A DNA stretch of 64,000 bases from Cristatella mucedo (Eukaryota > Bryozoa > Phylactolaemata > Cristatellidae). Within the stretch, counting starts at the first letter, position 1; every line of letters begins with the position of its first letter. Shown here in pieces: positions 29,013-43,290 of the stretch. The notes beneath the pieces are model-generated. The model ran no database searches. It worked only from the letters and a program-made list of their open reading frames with translations, and was not told the DNA's origin. Position numbers and translations under genes: made by a program. The stretch spans positions 10,610,001 to 10,674,000 of the forward strand of contig WPIO01000008.1 in the NCBI GenBank assembly GCA_009760855.2. The letters are read 5' to 3'.

Positions 29013-29399
29013 TACTTAGGGTCTGAATGGCAAGACTGCAGCTTGAGAAGCCCTAGCATTTTTCAAGCTTCCGGACATGGATGCAGTCTTTGAACCTGGC
29101 TAGTTCGGTGTCGGACCCGAACTTCTTAAAGCAGCGTTCAAGCCTTCGACAAGTTTGTTGGCGAATAGAAAGCGTTTTTACGACTGCCGCCACGTAAAGT
29201 ATTCATGGTGAGCAAGCTCGTTGGGAGCACAGTTCATTCCCATGCTTACAGACGGTTGGTGACAGACATGTCTTCAAGGCAAGCATTCAGTTTATCAGTC
29301 GCTGCAGCTGATTCGGCGGTTTAAATGGCAAGTACAGCTGCAAGGCGGTCAGCATAGAATGAGATAGCCGACATCACTGGGCCCAAATCACTTTTCGAA
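29013..29399. other. Intergenic, nothing recognised
   Basis: No supported gene. Confidence 0.45.
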
Positions 29400-29745
29400 G
29401 CTTTTGCCATGCAGGGTCCCTCCAGACTGTGATGCTCACTTCCACAATTCTTTTGCAACGACATCCACTCTCCTGCTGCCAACTGTCGCACGTCCTTTCC
29501 AGCAGCCCTGAGCTGTTACTTCTATGCTACTCATTTCATCAACTGCTCTCCTGACTCAGCTACGCTTCTAACTTTCTCTTTCTTTCGTGAGAGAAAGTTG
29601 TTGTTGGCTACCCTATGCATACCGAAAGCCACTTAGGCTTTGAGTGCGCTACAGAAAACTCTCCTGCATAACACTCATTTAGTCTGTATGGCTTTGTGCA
29701 GTTGCAGTTACAGTTTGAGCAGTAAACAGAGATACATTACATTTG
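29400..29745 (+). mobile_element. LINE group B, 3' fragment
   Basis: CTCACTTCCACAATTCTTTT, the CCTTTCCAGCAGCCCTGA region, the CGAAAGCCACTTAGG motif and the terminal GATACATTACATTTG end match the group B copy at 7206-7685. The coding part is broken. Confidence 0.8.
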
Positions 29746-31209
29746 ATTACACCAAAGTACAGTGCTTATTGCATCGGTGAGTGGCATCGAGGCTGGCGGC
29801 GAGGAGTCTTGAAGATCAAGACTCTGCCTGCACGGCAAACGGACGGCTCTTCCTCTCACTCAAAGGTCAACGGGACGCTGCTATCTCCACTCCCTTCGGA
29901 GGACTTCTCATCCTGCCCTCCTGAGATCCAGGAGAGCCGGCCTCCACTCCTCTTGCACTCCCAGAGCGCCTCCTCGAGGCGCCTGTCCCCCCCCCCCCTT
30001 CAGTGCTGCATCTGCTCGCTCAGCATGAATTGTCTTGAGCATGCTTGTGCATGCTGAAATCGCCTAAATCGTCATTCCTAACTAATTGACACGATTCCTT
30101 TCCAGTGCATTAAAATTGCAACTACGAAGAGATTTAGTGCTCTTAGGATTCTATATAAAAACTTTATTATTTTTCCGTCAACATCACATGAAGCATTCTG
30201 AAAATCCCTTGTCAGCGCATCGCCCGCAGCAGCCTCCAGCATTGAAGACTGGAGCACTGACGTTGAAATCAGGCTGCGCCGGGAGAGAGGTACTCAGAGC
30301 TAACGCGCTCACGCAAGCGCAGCACCTCGAGCGCCATCGAAGCATCTCGAGCCACGCACTAACTAATCGCATCACCGGTAACTGCTGTGCAAATGCAACA
30401 ATGCGTGAGCACCAGCAATCGCTCTCCGTGTGAAAAAATAAAAGTAGCCGAACCGCTATCAGCAGCAGCAGCACAGCGGCTCTCCCACTGGTTCCGCCCG
30501 ACGGCTGCTGAGTGGCCGCGCTCAAGCCGCCTCCACTTTTAGTGCGTGCTGCAACGGTGAGCAGCACGCACTAGGAGGAGCACTCAGCAGCAACAGCGGC
30601 GGTGGCACACGCCGAGCAGCCTCCGGTACCGGACCAGCGGACTGCAGAATGCTCAGCTGCAGGGCCGCCGGTGGCAGCGGCGGCCCTGCAGCAGCCAGTC
30701 GAGGCCGGCTCAGTGGGCGGCAAACGCATGCGAGCCCCGGCCAGCGCATGCCTAGCACTGCGCCGCATTAGTGCCAGCGAAAAGCCGGCGCTACCTGGGC
30801 TTGGCCAGCAATGAGTGGGAGACATTGAGCGCACGCACGCCCCCTTTGATAAAGCGGCGCCACCGCCGCGTGCGGCGATGAGGAAATTGTACACGGACTG
30901 CTCTCAGCTAGCAGCATGGGGCTCTCAGCAGACTGGCTGGCATGGAAGACAATGGAGATGCTGGGATGGAATCCAGCCCTCGAGGAGCCGTTCGAGTGGC
31001 CACGGCAGCCACCAGGCAGCGGCGGCAGAGCAGGAATGGGAAAAGACAGCGCACAAACCAGCACAGCCTACGAGAGCTCGAGGAATCATCGGCCGAAGCA
31101 GCTCTCCAAAAGAGTGAAAAGACGAGTCCAGTCTCCACTAGACAGAGTAGCCGTGGGGTGCAACAGGCGTAGGACTCAGGCCGCCACGGGCGCGCATCAG
31201 CTCACGGCG
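29746..31209. other. Intergenic, GC-rich from about 30.2 kb
   Basis: No supported gene. At about 30105-30170 there is a + strand LINE tail (GAAGAGATTTAGTGCTCTTA followed by TTCTATATAAAAAC). CAG/GCA-rich and CpG-rich sequence yields several overlapping frames without known domains. Confidence 0.5.
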
Positions 31210-31341
31210 CAGCTCAGCCACTGCAGCTCAGCCACTGCAGCTCAGCCACTGCAGCTCAGCCACTGCAGCTCAGCCACTGCAGCTCAGCCACTGCAGCTCA
31301 GCCACTGCAGCTCAGCCACTGCAGCTCAGCCACTGCAGCTC
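31210..31341. repeat. 14-base minisatellite, nine units
   Basis: The unit CAGCTCAGCCACTG occurs nine times without change from 31210 to 31335, plus a partial unit to 31341. Overlapping frames read it as repeated peptides. There is no sign of a real gene. Confidence 0.97.
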
Positions 31342-32982
31342 CGTCAGGTGGCGCTCGCGGGCAGCCGAACTCCAACGAGCACCGACGGGCCTCCTCTGCC
31401 GGCAGGCCTCGCGGGAGCTGGGGGCGAGGTGGGCACTTTCACGCGAGCAGGTACAGGACCGGCTGGACGCAATCATCGAGGCAGAAGGCCAGCTGCATGC
31501 ACTGCGGCACAAGACGGGGCCGCGGCCGGCATGGCATGGCCGCAATGCGGCCTGAGCACGATGCCAGCTCAGGCGGCCTGATGATAGCACGACGCGGCTG
31601 CAATGGACCGAGCCAATTCTGGCCAGCTGAGAAGACGTCCACTCAGTAGCAGCGGCAGCAGCTTGCGGAAGTATAAGCACCAGATGACGGCAGCCGAGCA
31701 CGCCTCTTAGCTCTCTAACACTGGGGCCCGGACACTGACACGCCGCCAAATGCGAGTACGCCGCTCGGGAGGTGTACCAAATAGACATCCCAAGTGCCGA
31801 GAAAGCACTTGAGTTCTCTGAGGGCGCTATAACAAATGTATTATTATTATTACTATTATTATTATAAATCGCAGCGACGGCTGCGGGCGAGCTCTCGAAC
31901 GCCGGAAGGAGCGTTAACATGCGACAAAGCTTTCCAGTCGAAACGCCACGCGTTCAAAGGAGATAACCGTAATGGGGATGGGGTAAAAGCACGACGTCGG
32001 ATGCCGGGCTCAAAGCGGCGTGAGCACGCATCGATGCTCAACCATACGGGCGTGTCAGCTCGTCCCGCCGGAAATCGCCGAGCGTCGCCGGCTGGGCTGC
32101 GGCGGCGTACCTTGTACCCAGGCCGCGCCGAAGAGGCGTCGGTCGAGAAGTCGCTGAGAGGCACCAGCGGTGAACGAAGCATCCGACCGCGAATGCGCTG
32201 GTCGGCGGCCGCTACGTCATCGTAGCACGGCTCCAGGGCTCGTACAGCGTCGTGAGACGGATGCCCCGCCCCAGCTGCGGCGGCCATGCGTACCACTGCC
32301 GTGACCTGCGTCCGACCTTGCCCGGGCACATTATGCCGGCCCCCCCTCCCCGACGGGAAGGTCGCCCTGGAGACTGCCGCCACCGCCCCCACCCCTCCCC
32401 TCGCGGGTGCGCCGGCGCCGCTGTAGCTCAGCGGGTCGCGTTTGCAGTTCGCTCAACGGGCCATGGCCAGTCCGGGGGGCTCTCTAAATGCCATAGCTCG
32501 GCCGGGCAGCGCCGGTCCCACCTCCAGCAACCAAAGTTCGGCCTCCCTGGCGCCGTTCAACCTGCCGCCGCTGAAGCAACCTCTGCCACAAGAGTGGCGC
32601 TTGCCTCACGAGCACAAAATGGAGAAGCGAGAGCCGTTCGAGGTGCGTACGAACGAGCGGCACGACGGCGGTGGCGACGCCGCTCGTAGTGGCCGCGGCG
32701 ACGCGGGTGCGACGCGGCCGCGCCAGTCGCTCGGGAGCTGGCTGCGGGGTGGGCGGGGGATCCGCTGCGGCTCGCCCGCTCCGTCGCCGACGACGGCTCC
32801 CCCCATCCGCGCGGGCTGGTCCCCAGTTTAGCTCGACCGACAGGCGTCTCGCGCCCTTCGCCGCCTCTGCGCCGCGATCCGCCTGGCGCAGGCGACGATC
32901 GCATTACGAGCTCGCGCCCCGTCGACCGCCGCGGCGATGGCGGCGCGAGCTAGCGTCGGCGCGAGCTCGCGGTCGTCGGTCC
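31342..32982. other. GC-rich intergenic with one solo LINE tail
   Basis: A + strand LINE tail at about 31795-31866 (CACTTGAGTTCTCTGAGGG, CGCTATAACAAATG, ATT repeat). The rest is CpG-rich with many overlapping frames on both strands. None has a recognised domain. Confidence 0.5.
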
Positions 32983-32991
32983 CTCTCTCTT

Positions 32992-33022
<31 letters not shown>

Positions 33023-33177
33023 TTCTGTCTCTCCTCTCTCCTTTCCTGTCTCTCTCCTCTCCTCTCTCTCTCTCCTCTCTCTTTCCTATCTCTCTCCTCT
33101 CCCCTCTCTCTTCCCTCTCTCTCTCCTCTCTCTCTCACTTCTCTCTCTCTCCTCTCTCTTCTCTCTCTCTCTCCTCT

Positions 33178-33213
<36 letters not shown>

Positions 33214-33252
33214 CTCCTCTCTCCTCTCTCTCTCTCTCTCCTCTCTCTCTCC

Positions 33253-33339
<87 letters not shown>

Positions 33340-33380
33340 CCTCTTCCTCTCTCTCCCTCTCCCTCTCCCTCTACCTCTCC

Positions 33381-33424
<44 letters not shown>
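32983..33424. repeat. Interrupted (CT)n tract
   Basis: About 440 bases of CTCTCTC runs broken by CC, TTCC and GT units. It is less pure than the 18961 array. Ser/Leu-rich frames crossing it are artefacts. Confidence 0.95.
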
Positions 33425-35839
<2,415 letters not shown>

Positions 35840-35881
35840 AATAATATTGATACATTTGTATTACACTCTCAGAGAGCTGAA

Positions 35882-35966
<85 letters not shown>

Positions 35967-36368
35967 GTCTCTGTCTGTCTCTGTCTGTCTGTCTCTCTCT
36001 CTAAATACTTTACTGATGCTGCATATAAAGCATTACCAAATGCTGGGTGGTAACGTCCGCAAGCAGCAGGCAAAGTGTAAGCAGGTACAAGCACACGAAG
36101 GACGAATCGCGAAGACCCACCAAATGCTGAAACAAAAAGGTGCGTTTCAAGCAACTGTTTAAATGTCGTCATGCCAGGGGGGCGTTATGATGCGTCGGTA
36201 GTGAGTTCCAGACTTTGGGAGTATAGCAACTAAAAGCACGGTCTCTAAGTTGAGGTTCATACGAGGTATGGCTAAGCGATTCGAGTCAGAACGGTGGGTT
36301 GTGCGATTCTTCGCCTGGTGGATGAGCAGTTCTGATAGGTAGGCTGGAGCCAGAGAATGAAGGGATCT
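35840..36368 (-). mobile_element. LINE group A, 3' part, split by a (CT)n array
   Basis: On the minus strand the element runs from C-terminal coding remnants (36368 to about 36170) through its 3' UTR to the tail at 35840-35890. The GAGAGA of the tail hairpin has been expanded into a CT/GA array at about 35885-36002. LINE tail sequence is found on both sides: AAAGTATTTAGAGAG on one side and GATTCAGCTCTCTGAGAG on the other, reading the minus strand. Confidence 0.85.
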
Positions 36369-36895
36369 AAATCGCTATCTATCGCCATCTATCGCGCGCA
36401 ATGGCGGGAAATGGCGTGGGCACGTTTGAATAATGGCGTTATTTAATAAACAATCCAAAGTAGAGATTCGCGCAGCAAACTCCAGTGGATTTGTGGTAGA
36501 TTCGAGTGGACTGTTGTGGATTTAGGCGTATTGAGGTGTATTGCGATAGTAGCTAGCGTCTTTGGAGCCCATTTGCTTTAGTGGGATCGCGAGCGAAACG
36601 GCGCGAAATTTGCTGGGTGCATGAAAACACCGCGAACTACAATATTTGCTCGAAATTCGATCTTAGCGCTGCCAATTTTGGTCTCTGCCCGACGGGCTAG
36701 ACTCATACGCGCTATCATCGCGAGATCTCCTCTCAGCGGCCGTCCTTGATCCGTCGTGGCGAGACGCTTATACAGAGCTCGCACGAGTAACTCATGGAGC
36801 TGATCGATCGTCAGGGTAAGTGCGCCTGGAAACTTCGGGAACTCTCGCCCAGTCAGCAATCGGATAGCTTCTATTGTCTGCTAGCGGACGCTACG
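36369..36895. other. Intergenic with one unexplained minus-strand frame
   Basis: The minus-strand frame 36859-36578 (93 codons) reads TIDQLHELLVRALYKRLATT and then GRPLRGDLAMIARMSLARR. Its mix of residues looks more protein-like than the composition-driven frames elsewhere. I recognise no family, and no gene structure is visible around it. It could be chance. Confidence 0.25.
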
Positions 36896-37062
36896 AGCCG
36901 TAATGGCTCACTAGGAAAGGTGGTTGCTTTTCACGTTTGGTTCGAATCCTGCAGTGGGCAATCCTTTATCGCTACTGCAAGCGTTGGTGATAGCCCTGAA
37001 GGCTCTTCTGTCGCTATACAAAAAGAGGCTGTTAAATCAGCTAGTATTTAGTTATTTATTTA
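36896..37062 (+). mobile_element. tRNA-derived SINE (copy 3), internally deleted
   Basis: Same family as 25671. Box B GGTTCGAATCC is at 36939-36949, but about 16-18 bases between the boxes are missing compared with 25671 and 56459. The tail CTCTTCTGTCGCTATAC-AAAAAGAGGCTGTTAAATC is complete. Confidence 0.88.
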
Positions 37063-37845
37063 CGTCTTTCATTCCTATAATAAGTAAGGCGAGCATCCAC
37101 TACAATGCATGATCCTTCATAGAATCGCCGGCCTAAGAATATATGACGACGATAATAATAATTATACAGGTGATAGTAAAGCATTTGATTACGCTTATGA
37201 GGGCTATAAATTTCTGATAACAATAATGCTAACAATAAAGCATTACAATGGGCCCTAAGAGAATAATACATTTCTTTATAAGCACTCTTCTGATTAGCGT
37301 GACCGGATCGCACAATCATTGCACGTACAGATACGCACACATACAGAGAGCGCGATTCACGTGACTAAGCTCGTGCTGCGAGTAGCGAGCGGGCCTTTAA
37401 TTTCTCCTGAAATGCCATGCAGCCTTGGGATATTGCGATGCCGTTCGTCGTCAGAGACTTCCGCGGTTTTTTCGCTTCCTGCTGTTTCGCTTCGAAAAGC
37501 TTACACACTTTCGCGCGGTCGCCGGAGGATCTGAGGTCGGTGAGAGGTACCTTGAGTCTGAAGAGCGAATGGTATCATGAGATGTCTGATCAGGCAGTGT
37601 TTCCCGTAGGTAGATCGGAGCAAATGAATGGACGGACGTAGACGTAGACTTTAAGTCGACGTTTCTTGCTGCTAGATGGGGAGCCAGCGCCAGTAAGCAG
37701 ACTTCGAGCTGCGGTAAGAATTTGAGAATTGCCTCATTATTCTACTCCTACGCGGCGTAGATTGTGCTGCTTCGTGCTCGATTGAGTATATCTTAGGAAG
37801 AGAAGATTTTGCTAGCCGTTTGGGCCTTGTCAGAATAGTGGTGAA
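37063..37845. other. Intergenic with old LINE tails
   Basis: At about 37145-37300 two minus-strand AAT-rich tails occur in a row (GTAAAGCATTTGATTACGCT and the TAAAGCATTACAATGGGCCC stretch). The rest shows no gene. Confidence 0.5.
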
Positions 37846-38240
37846 GTCTTCGCAGACGCACCGAGAGGTATTTCTTGAGTGTATTCAATCTTTGCGGTCT
37901 GTCTCCGCAGCAACGCGCTGGCCAGACACGTTTTAATGAAGCCTCTCCTAACCGAACTGCAATGCCAAGATATTTCCGCAGATGCATCATTAAGATATTT
38001 CTGGAGTGAATTTGTGCTTTGCGGTCTGTCTCCGCAGCAACGCGCTGGCCAGACACGTTTTAATGAAGCCTCTCCTGACCGAACTGCAGTGCCAAGATAT
38101 TTCCGCAGACGCACCGTGGAGATATTTCTGGAGTGGATTTGTGCTTTGCGGTCTGTCCGCACAGCAACGCGCTGGCCAGACTACATTTTAACGGAGCCTC
38201 TCCTGACCAAATTGCAGTGCCAAAATATTTCCACTGATCT
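37846..38240. repeat. 127-base tandem repeat, about three units
   Basis: GCGGTCTGTC-type landmarks start at 37894, 38021 and 38148, exactly 127 bases apart. A second landmark (GCCAAGATATTTCC) at 37964 and 38091 gives the same period. Units 1 and 2 are the closest; unit 3 has more changes, including GTCCGCACAGCAAC. The period is not a multiple of three, and the overlapping frames shift at each unit, so it is not a protein repeat. Confidence 0.95.
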
Positions 38241-38820
38241 GGGCGTACCGTTGCTGTGCAATCATGAGGAGTTAGCCAAACAAACTCATGACAGTTACTA
38301 GTGAAACTGTTGTCCGAAGTCCAAGTTTCGACAGATGATCTGGTAGGTTCCGATACATCCTGTAGGGCCAAAAAATAGTGCAGCCTTAATTCTTCCATGT
38401 CTTTTCAGTGGTCTTTGTGCGAGCAGCGTCGCAGCATTGTGCGTCGAGCAGCATTCAGGATCCTTGTCTTTGGGTCCACTTCCCTAGCGGCTATGATATC
38501 TCAGATTCCTCCTGTCAGCGTATGGCGTCGCACTTCCCCAAGCTGAGAACTCACAGTAAAGCCTTAGAACTAGGTTTTTTGGTCGCATTTGGCCAGTTTT
38601 CTATGCCATATTTACGATGTGTTTGCAAACACTCGTTTGCGGTTTGGCACTTACTTCTCTTAATCTTCCTATAGTGGCGTGCATGCATCGTACGGTGGTG
38701 TAAACGCTAATAGCGGCGAGGAAAAGGTCACTTCTGGCACGGGCAGTTTGCCCTTCTTTTCAAGGCAGACGTTAATTGAGACCGTTGTTCATGATCTCCG
38801 CTGAAATGTCCATGGCTTCC
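38241..38820. other. Intergenic, nothing recognised
   Basis: No supported gene. Confidence 0.45.
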
Positions 38821-38821
38821 G

Positions 38822-38903
<82 letters not shown>
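38821..38903. repeat. (AT)n(AG)n microsatellite
   Basis: A pure AT run from about 38823 to 38873 passes directly into an AG run to about 38903. Confidence 0.97.
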
Positions 38904-38906
<3 letters not shown>

Positions 38907-39469
38907 ATATAGTATAAATTCTGAAAACCGTGAGAATTTCAGTTGTCTTATTGGTCATTACTATTTTGTACAAAAAACGAATACCGCCGTCCGCCGTAGC
39001 CTCTTCTCTTCTTGCCATCAATGCCGTCAGGGCAAAATAAAAAAACTGTCGGCGCATTCGGTAAGTCTACGAGAATAACCTATGCACATATATCTATCTA
39101 TCTATATTTATATCTATGTTACTATATACATGCATATACATAATATACCTTACTATATATAAAATATTATATGTATCTTTATTTTTCTCTCTCTATATAT
39201 AATAAAATAGCCATTGGAAGTCTAGAAAAAATACATATTCCCGTAGCCAAGTATCACTGCGTCTAGACAGAATATTCATACAAACGGGGGGGGGGCGTCA
39301 CGTGACTATAGGTAAAGTGATTCGAGGCTCGCCATTCAAAAAGTGAAGCTTGGCAATGATGACTAATATTGCGTGTACTAAAGAATGAGTTGGGATGAGA
39401 ATAATGCATTTACAAGGCAAAGAATCCATGCATAAATCAAGAAAAGCACTGTATTATTATAGTTAGTCG
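38904..39469. other. AT-rich intergenic, nothing recognised
   Basis: TATA-rich simple sequence at about 39085-39200 and a poly-G run at about 39286-39295. No gene. Confidence 0.5.
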
Positions 39470-39890
39470 ACAAGTCTACAAATACCTCGTACAAACCTCA
39501 AATCCTTTGGAGGCCGTGCATTTAGTTCGTATGCTCCCAAAGCCTTAAACACACTCCCGACTTATGTCAAAACATCCCCTGACTTGACCACATTCAAAAA
39601 GAACTTAAAAACACGCCTATTTAGGACAGCATTTAGTGGGTCCCTGTGATTCGTCCTTCATGTGCTTATGCGTACTGACGCTGTGCATTCTGCCACTAAC
39701 CACATTTGCATGCTGACCCTGTGCATGTCACCCCTAATCATATTATTCATTTTGTTTGTTTATCAAGCATGAAATTACTCACCATTCAATTGCATTTCCC
39801 TTTGCAGCAAATTTAAAGCGCCTAGAGAGAGATTGAGTTCTCTGAGGGCGCTTTATCAAGTGCATTATTATTGTTGTTATTATTTATTTT
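39470..39890 (+). mobile_element. LINE group A, 3' fragment
   Basis: Near-identical to 27760-28213. It starts inside the C-terminal coding segment (ACAAATACCTCGTACAAACC) and runs to the tail. The hairpin at 39815-39854 has a perfect outer stem AAAGCGCC (39815-39822) with GGCGCTTT (39847-39854). An ATT-type repeat follows. This is the cleanest tail in the window. Confidence 0.9.
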
Positions 39891-40614
39891 TTCTATTCTC
39901 TTCCATCATTATTGCCGATTTCATGGATTTTAGCTCTGCGGGGCAGACATCAAAAAGAGAAGCATGAAATGGCAATGACGCATGGTTAGAGGTTGTTAGT
40001 TCTGTGGGTGTTGATTTGTAAGACAAGTCTATAGCACACAAGTTAGCAACCTCTAAAGTCGCAATAATATGCTATATTTCCAATGACGGCGCAGCCACTT
40101 AGGAACTGGAATTATTGCGCTCGCCACACAGCTCCGGCCTCGTTCTAGAGAGCAACCGGCTCCACTTCCAGGCGTAAACGCGGCGCCACAGCTCGCACAA
40201 CAGCGGCTCTATTTTTCTTCGGCCAACGCGTGCGATAACCAATGAGGGTCGCAACTCGCATTCCCGGAATTACCACGAGAACTCGAGAAATGCCAACTGT
40301 ATCACGCGAAATCGTGGGCGCATGTAACGCATGTAATGCAATAAGAGAATTGGTGCTCGCACGAAGGGGGAACGGCATTCCTTCCAATACATTCGTTAAA
40401 GAGACAATATTCGTTTTGAGAGGCACTTCGTTGAGTCACGCTTGCTCCATACCGCGCGGATGGCGGTGGAGCGGCCGCCAGCCCTTGCCGAACGCCACAG
40501 AACGACAGGGCATCGACCATCCCCGGCGTAGTGCACGTAAGGAGGACGCCGGTGGAGACTTCCCCGAATAATAACGTCTCCCCCAAAAGTTTAGCTGCTT
40601 CAGCGGCCTCATTG
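39891..40614. other. Intergenic, nothing recognised
   Basis: No supported gene. Becomes GC-rich from about 40.4 kb. Confidence 0.45.
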
Positions 40615-40747
40615 GCACAGCGGCGGCAGAGCAGCCTTAACGGTTATCGCCGCCGCTTGCAGTGTGGGCAATACGGAATCGCCCACACTGCAGGGCTCAA
40701 ACCCACGATCCGAGTATAGAGGAGCGAGCACCGTAGCCTTGGACTAA
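40615..40747 (-). mobile_element. tRNA-derived SINE (copy 4, minus), degenerate
   Basis: Minus-strand SINE body (AGCCTTAACGGTTATCGCCG, GCTTGCAGTGTGGGCAATAC) with a weakened box B seen as GGGCTCAAACCC at about 40693-40704. The tail is shortened. Confidence 0.7.
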
Positions 40748-42332
40748 GACCCTTCGTTGGAGTTGTCGCCGCCGTTTGCGCATGTGCGAAAGCCGCGGTT
40801 CGGACTAAAGGCCGCCTCGACGAGGCGAGCCGCAACGTCAGGCAGGCGGGCGTGCGACGCTGAGCCACCTGCGAGCGAGCGAGCGCGAGTGCGTCACCGT
40901 CGCCCCTTCGTCGAAACGGCGAGCGGCGGATGAAACCGACTTCGCAAGAGCGCGCGGACGCTCCGGACTTTGTGAGCCGCCGGCCTGTGCAGACCGTCAG
41001 TGGCGACGCCTCGATCACGAGGCGTCGGCACCGATTGATGCGGCGGCCGCCGCAATCTTTCCTCAGCCCCCCTCCCCGCCAATTCCTCGCCCCTTCTCTC
41101 GCGCGGCTGCTCCGCACGCTTATCGCTCGCTTCCAGCACGTCTCGCCTATTAATTAAATAGTTATCGAGATGACGCGCGCGCGCCGCCGCCGCCGCCGCA
41201 GCAGCGCCTATTCGACAACACCAGTCAGCGACTTGAGTTCGCCGCGGAGTCATCGCGCAGCAGCGCGGGCGCCGATACGATCTGTCGTTGAAAGCGACGC
41301 GAGGGGCCGAACGCGAGCGTGGTAAGAGGAAAATTACCCAGCCGCCAGAAATAATCCGAGCAGTGAGTCGCCTTCCCTTTTTCGAGGCTACGCGGCATTG
41401 GAGGCGTAGGAACGTGAGAGTAAACAAACGCGAAAAAATGCAGGCATTGCCGTGCTCCCTATATCTCCCTGGTACTTTACGCCGACAAAAAGGTCAGTGC
41501 TACGGTGCTCGCTCGCCTTTAAACGACCCCGCGGCCGTGGGCACGAGCTCTGCGGCATACGTAAAGTACCCGGATAGAGATTAGGTTCTCTCAGGGCGCT
41601 ATCCTACTATACACTACTATATGTCGTTGATGCGAGTCGACCGCAAACCGGGTCGCCTCGCCCTAACGGCGGCTTCTAGGCGTAAGGTGGGCGCGATACA
41701 AAATACGATCGCACGTTGAATGGCACAATATTGTGCTCAGAAATCGCGACTTGTCAAGATCCGCTGCCGCGGCTGCTGCGCAGACTCTCGCAGAGTGGAG
41801 GCATGGTCGTCTGGTGCATGGGACATTTCTTCCGGCTGGCCGATTCTTCCGGATACGTCGAGCGCGACCCGCCCCCCCCCCAGCCGGCGACCCGGGCGTC
41901 GTCGACGCGCGGTTGCGGTGGCGGCACCAATCGGCGGCGATTGAGCGGAGACTACAGTGCGCGTTGGAGAGCTCCGACTCCGAACAGGACGCACATGCTC
42001 GCGCACGCTTGCGCGCTGAGACCACACCGTGCGGCCGCAGCTTCCGATCGCCGCCGCCGCTCTAAGCCTCGGCCAAGGCGAGTCGAATTGACGGCTAATT
42101 GGTTGGACCTCGCACGCGATCGTCGCCGGCATAGCCAGAATAGCCCTTTGACCGCAGTTGTTTTTGCTGCGCTTGCCGTAGCCGGCGCTCTCTGACCTGT
42201 CTAAGAGCGAAGATCGGAAGAAACCAATTACGAAAGTAGGGCGGTTATATCTTTTCGGCGGCCGATTCGGCCAAGGAATGATTGGAATGATGCCTCGCGT
42301 TGCGGCAGCATAGAGGCGCCGGAAGAGGGATG

Positions 42333-42354
<22 letters not shown>
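40748..42354. other. GC- and CpG-rich intergenic with one solo LINE tail
   Basis: No supported gene. A + strand LINE tail at about 41555-41625 (GATAGAGATTAGGTTCTCTC, AGGGCGCTATCC). Long frames on both strands are composition-driven. Confidence 0.5.

Positions 42355-43290
<936 letters not shown>

Noticed and set aside
32423-32480. Possible tRNA gene: TAGCTCAGCGG fits box A well
   Set aside because: No proper box B follows at the right distance, and no acceptor stem pairing is visible. At most a relic of a tRNA-like element.
37846-38301. Repeated peptide CGLSPQQRAGQTRFNEAS as a repeat protein
   Set aside because: The 127-base unit is not divisible by three, so the peptide falls in different frames from unit to unit.
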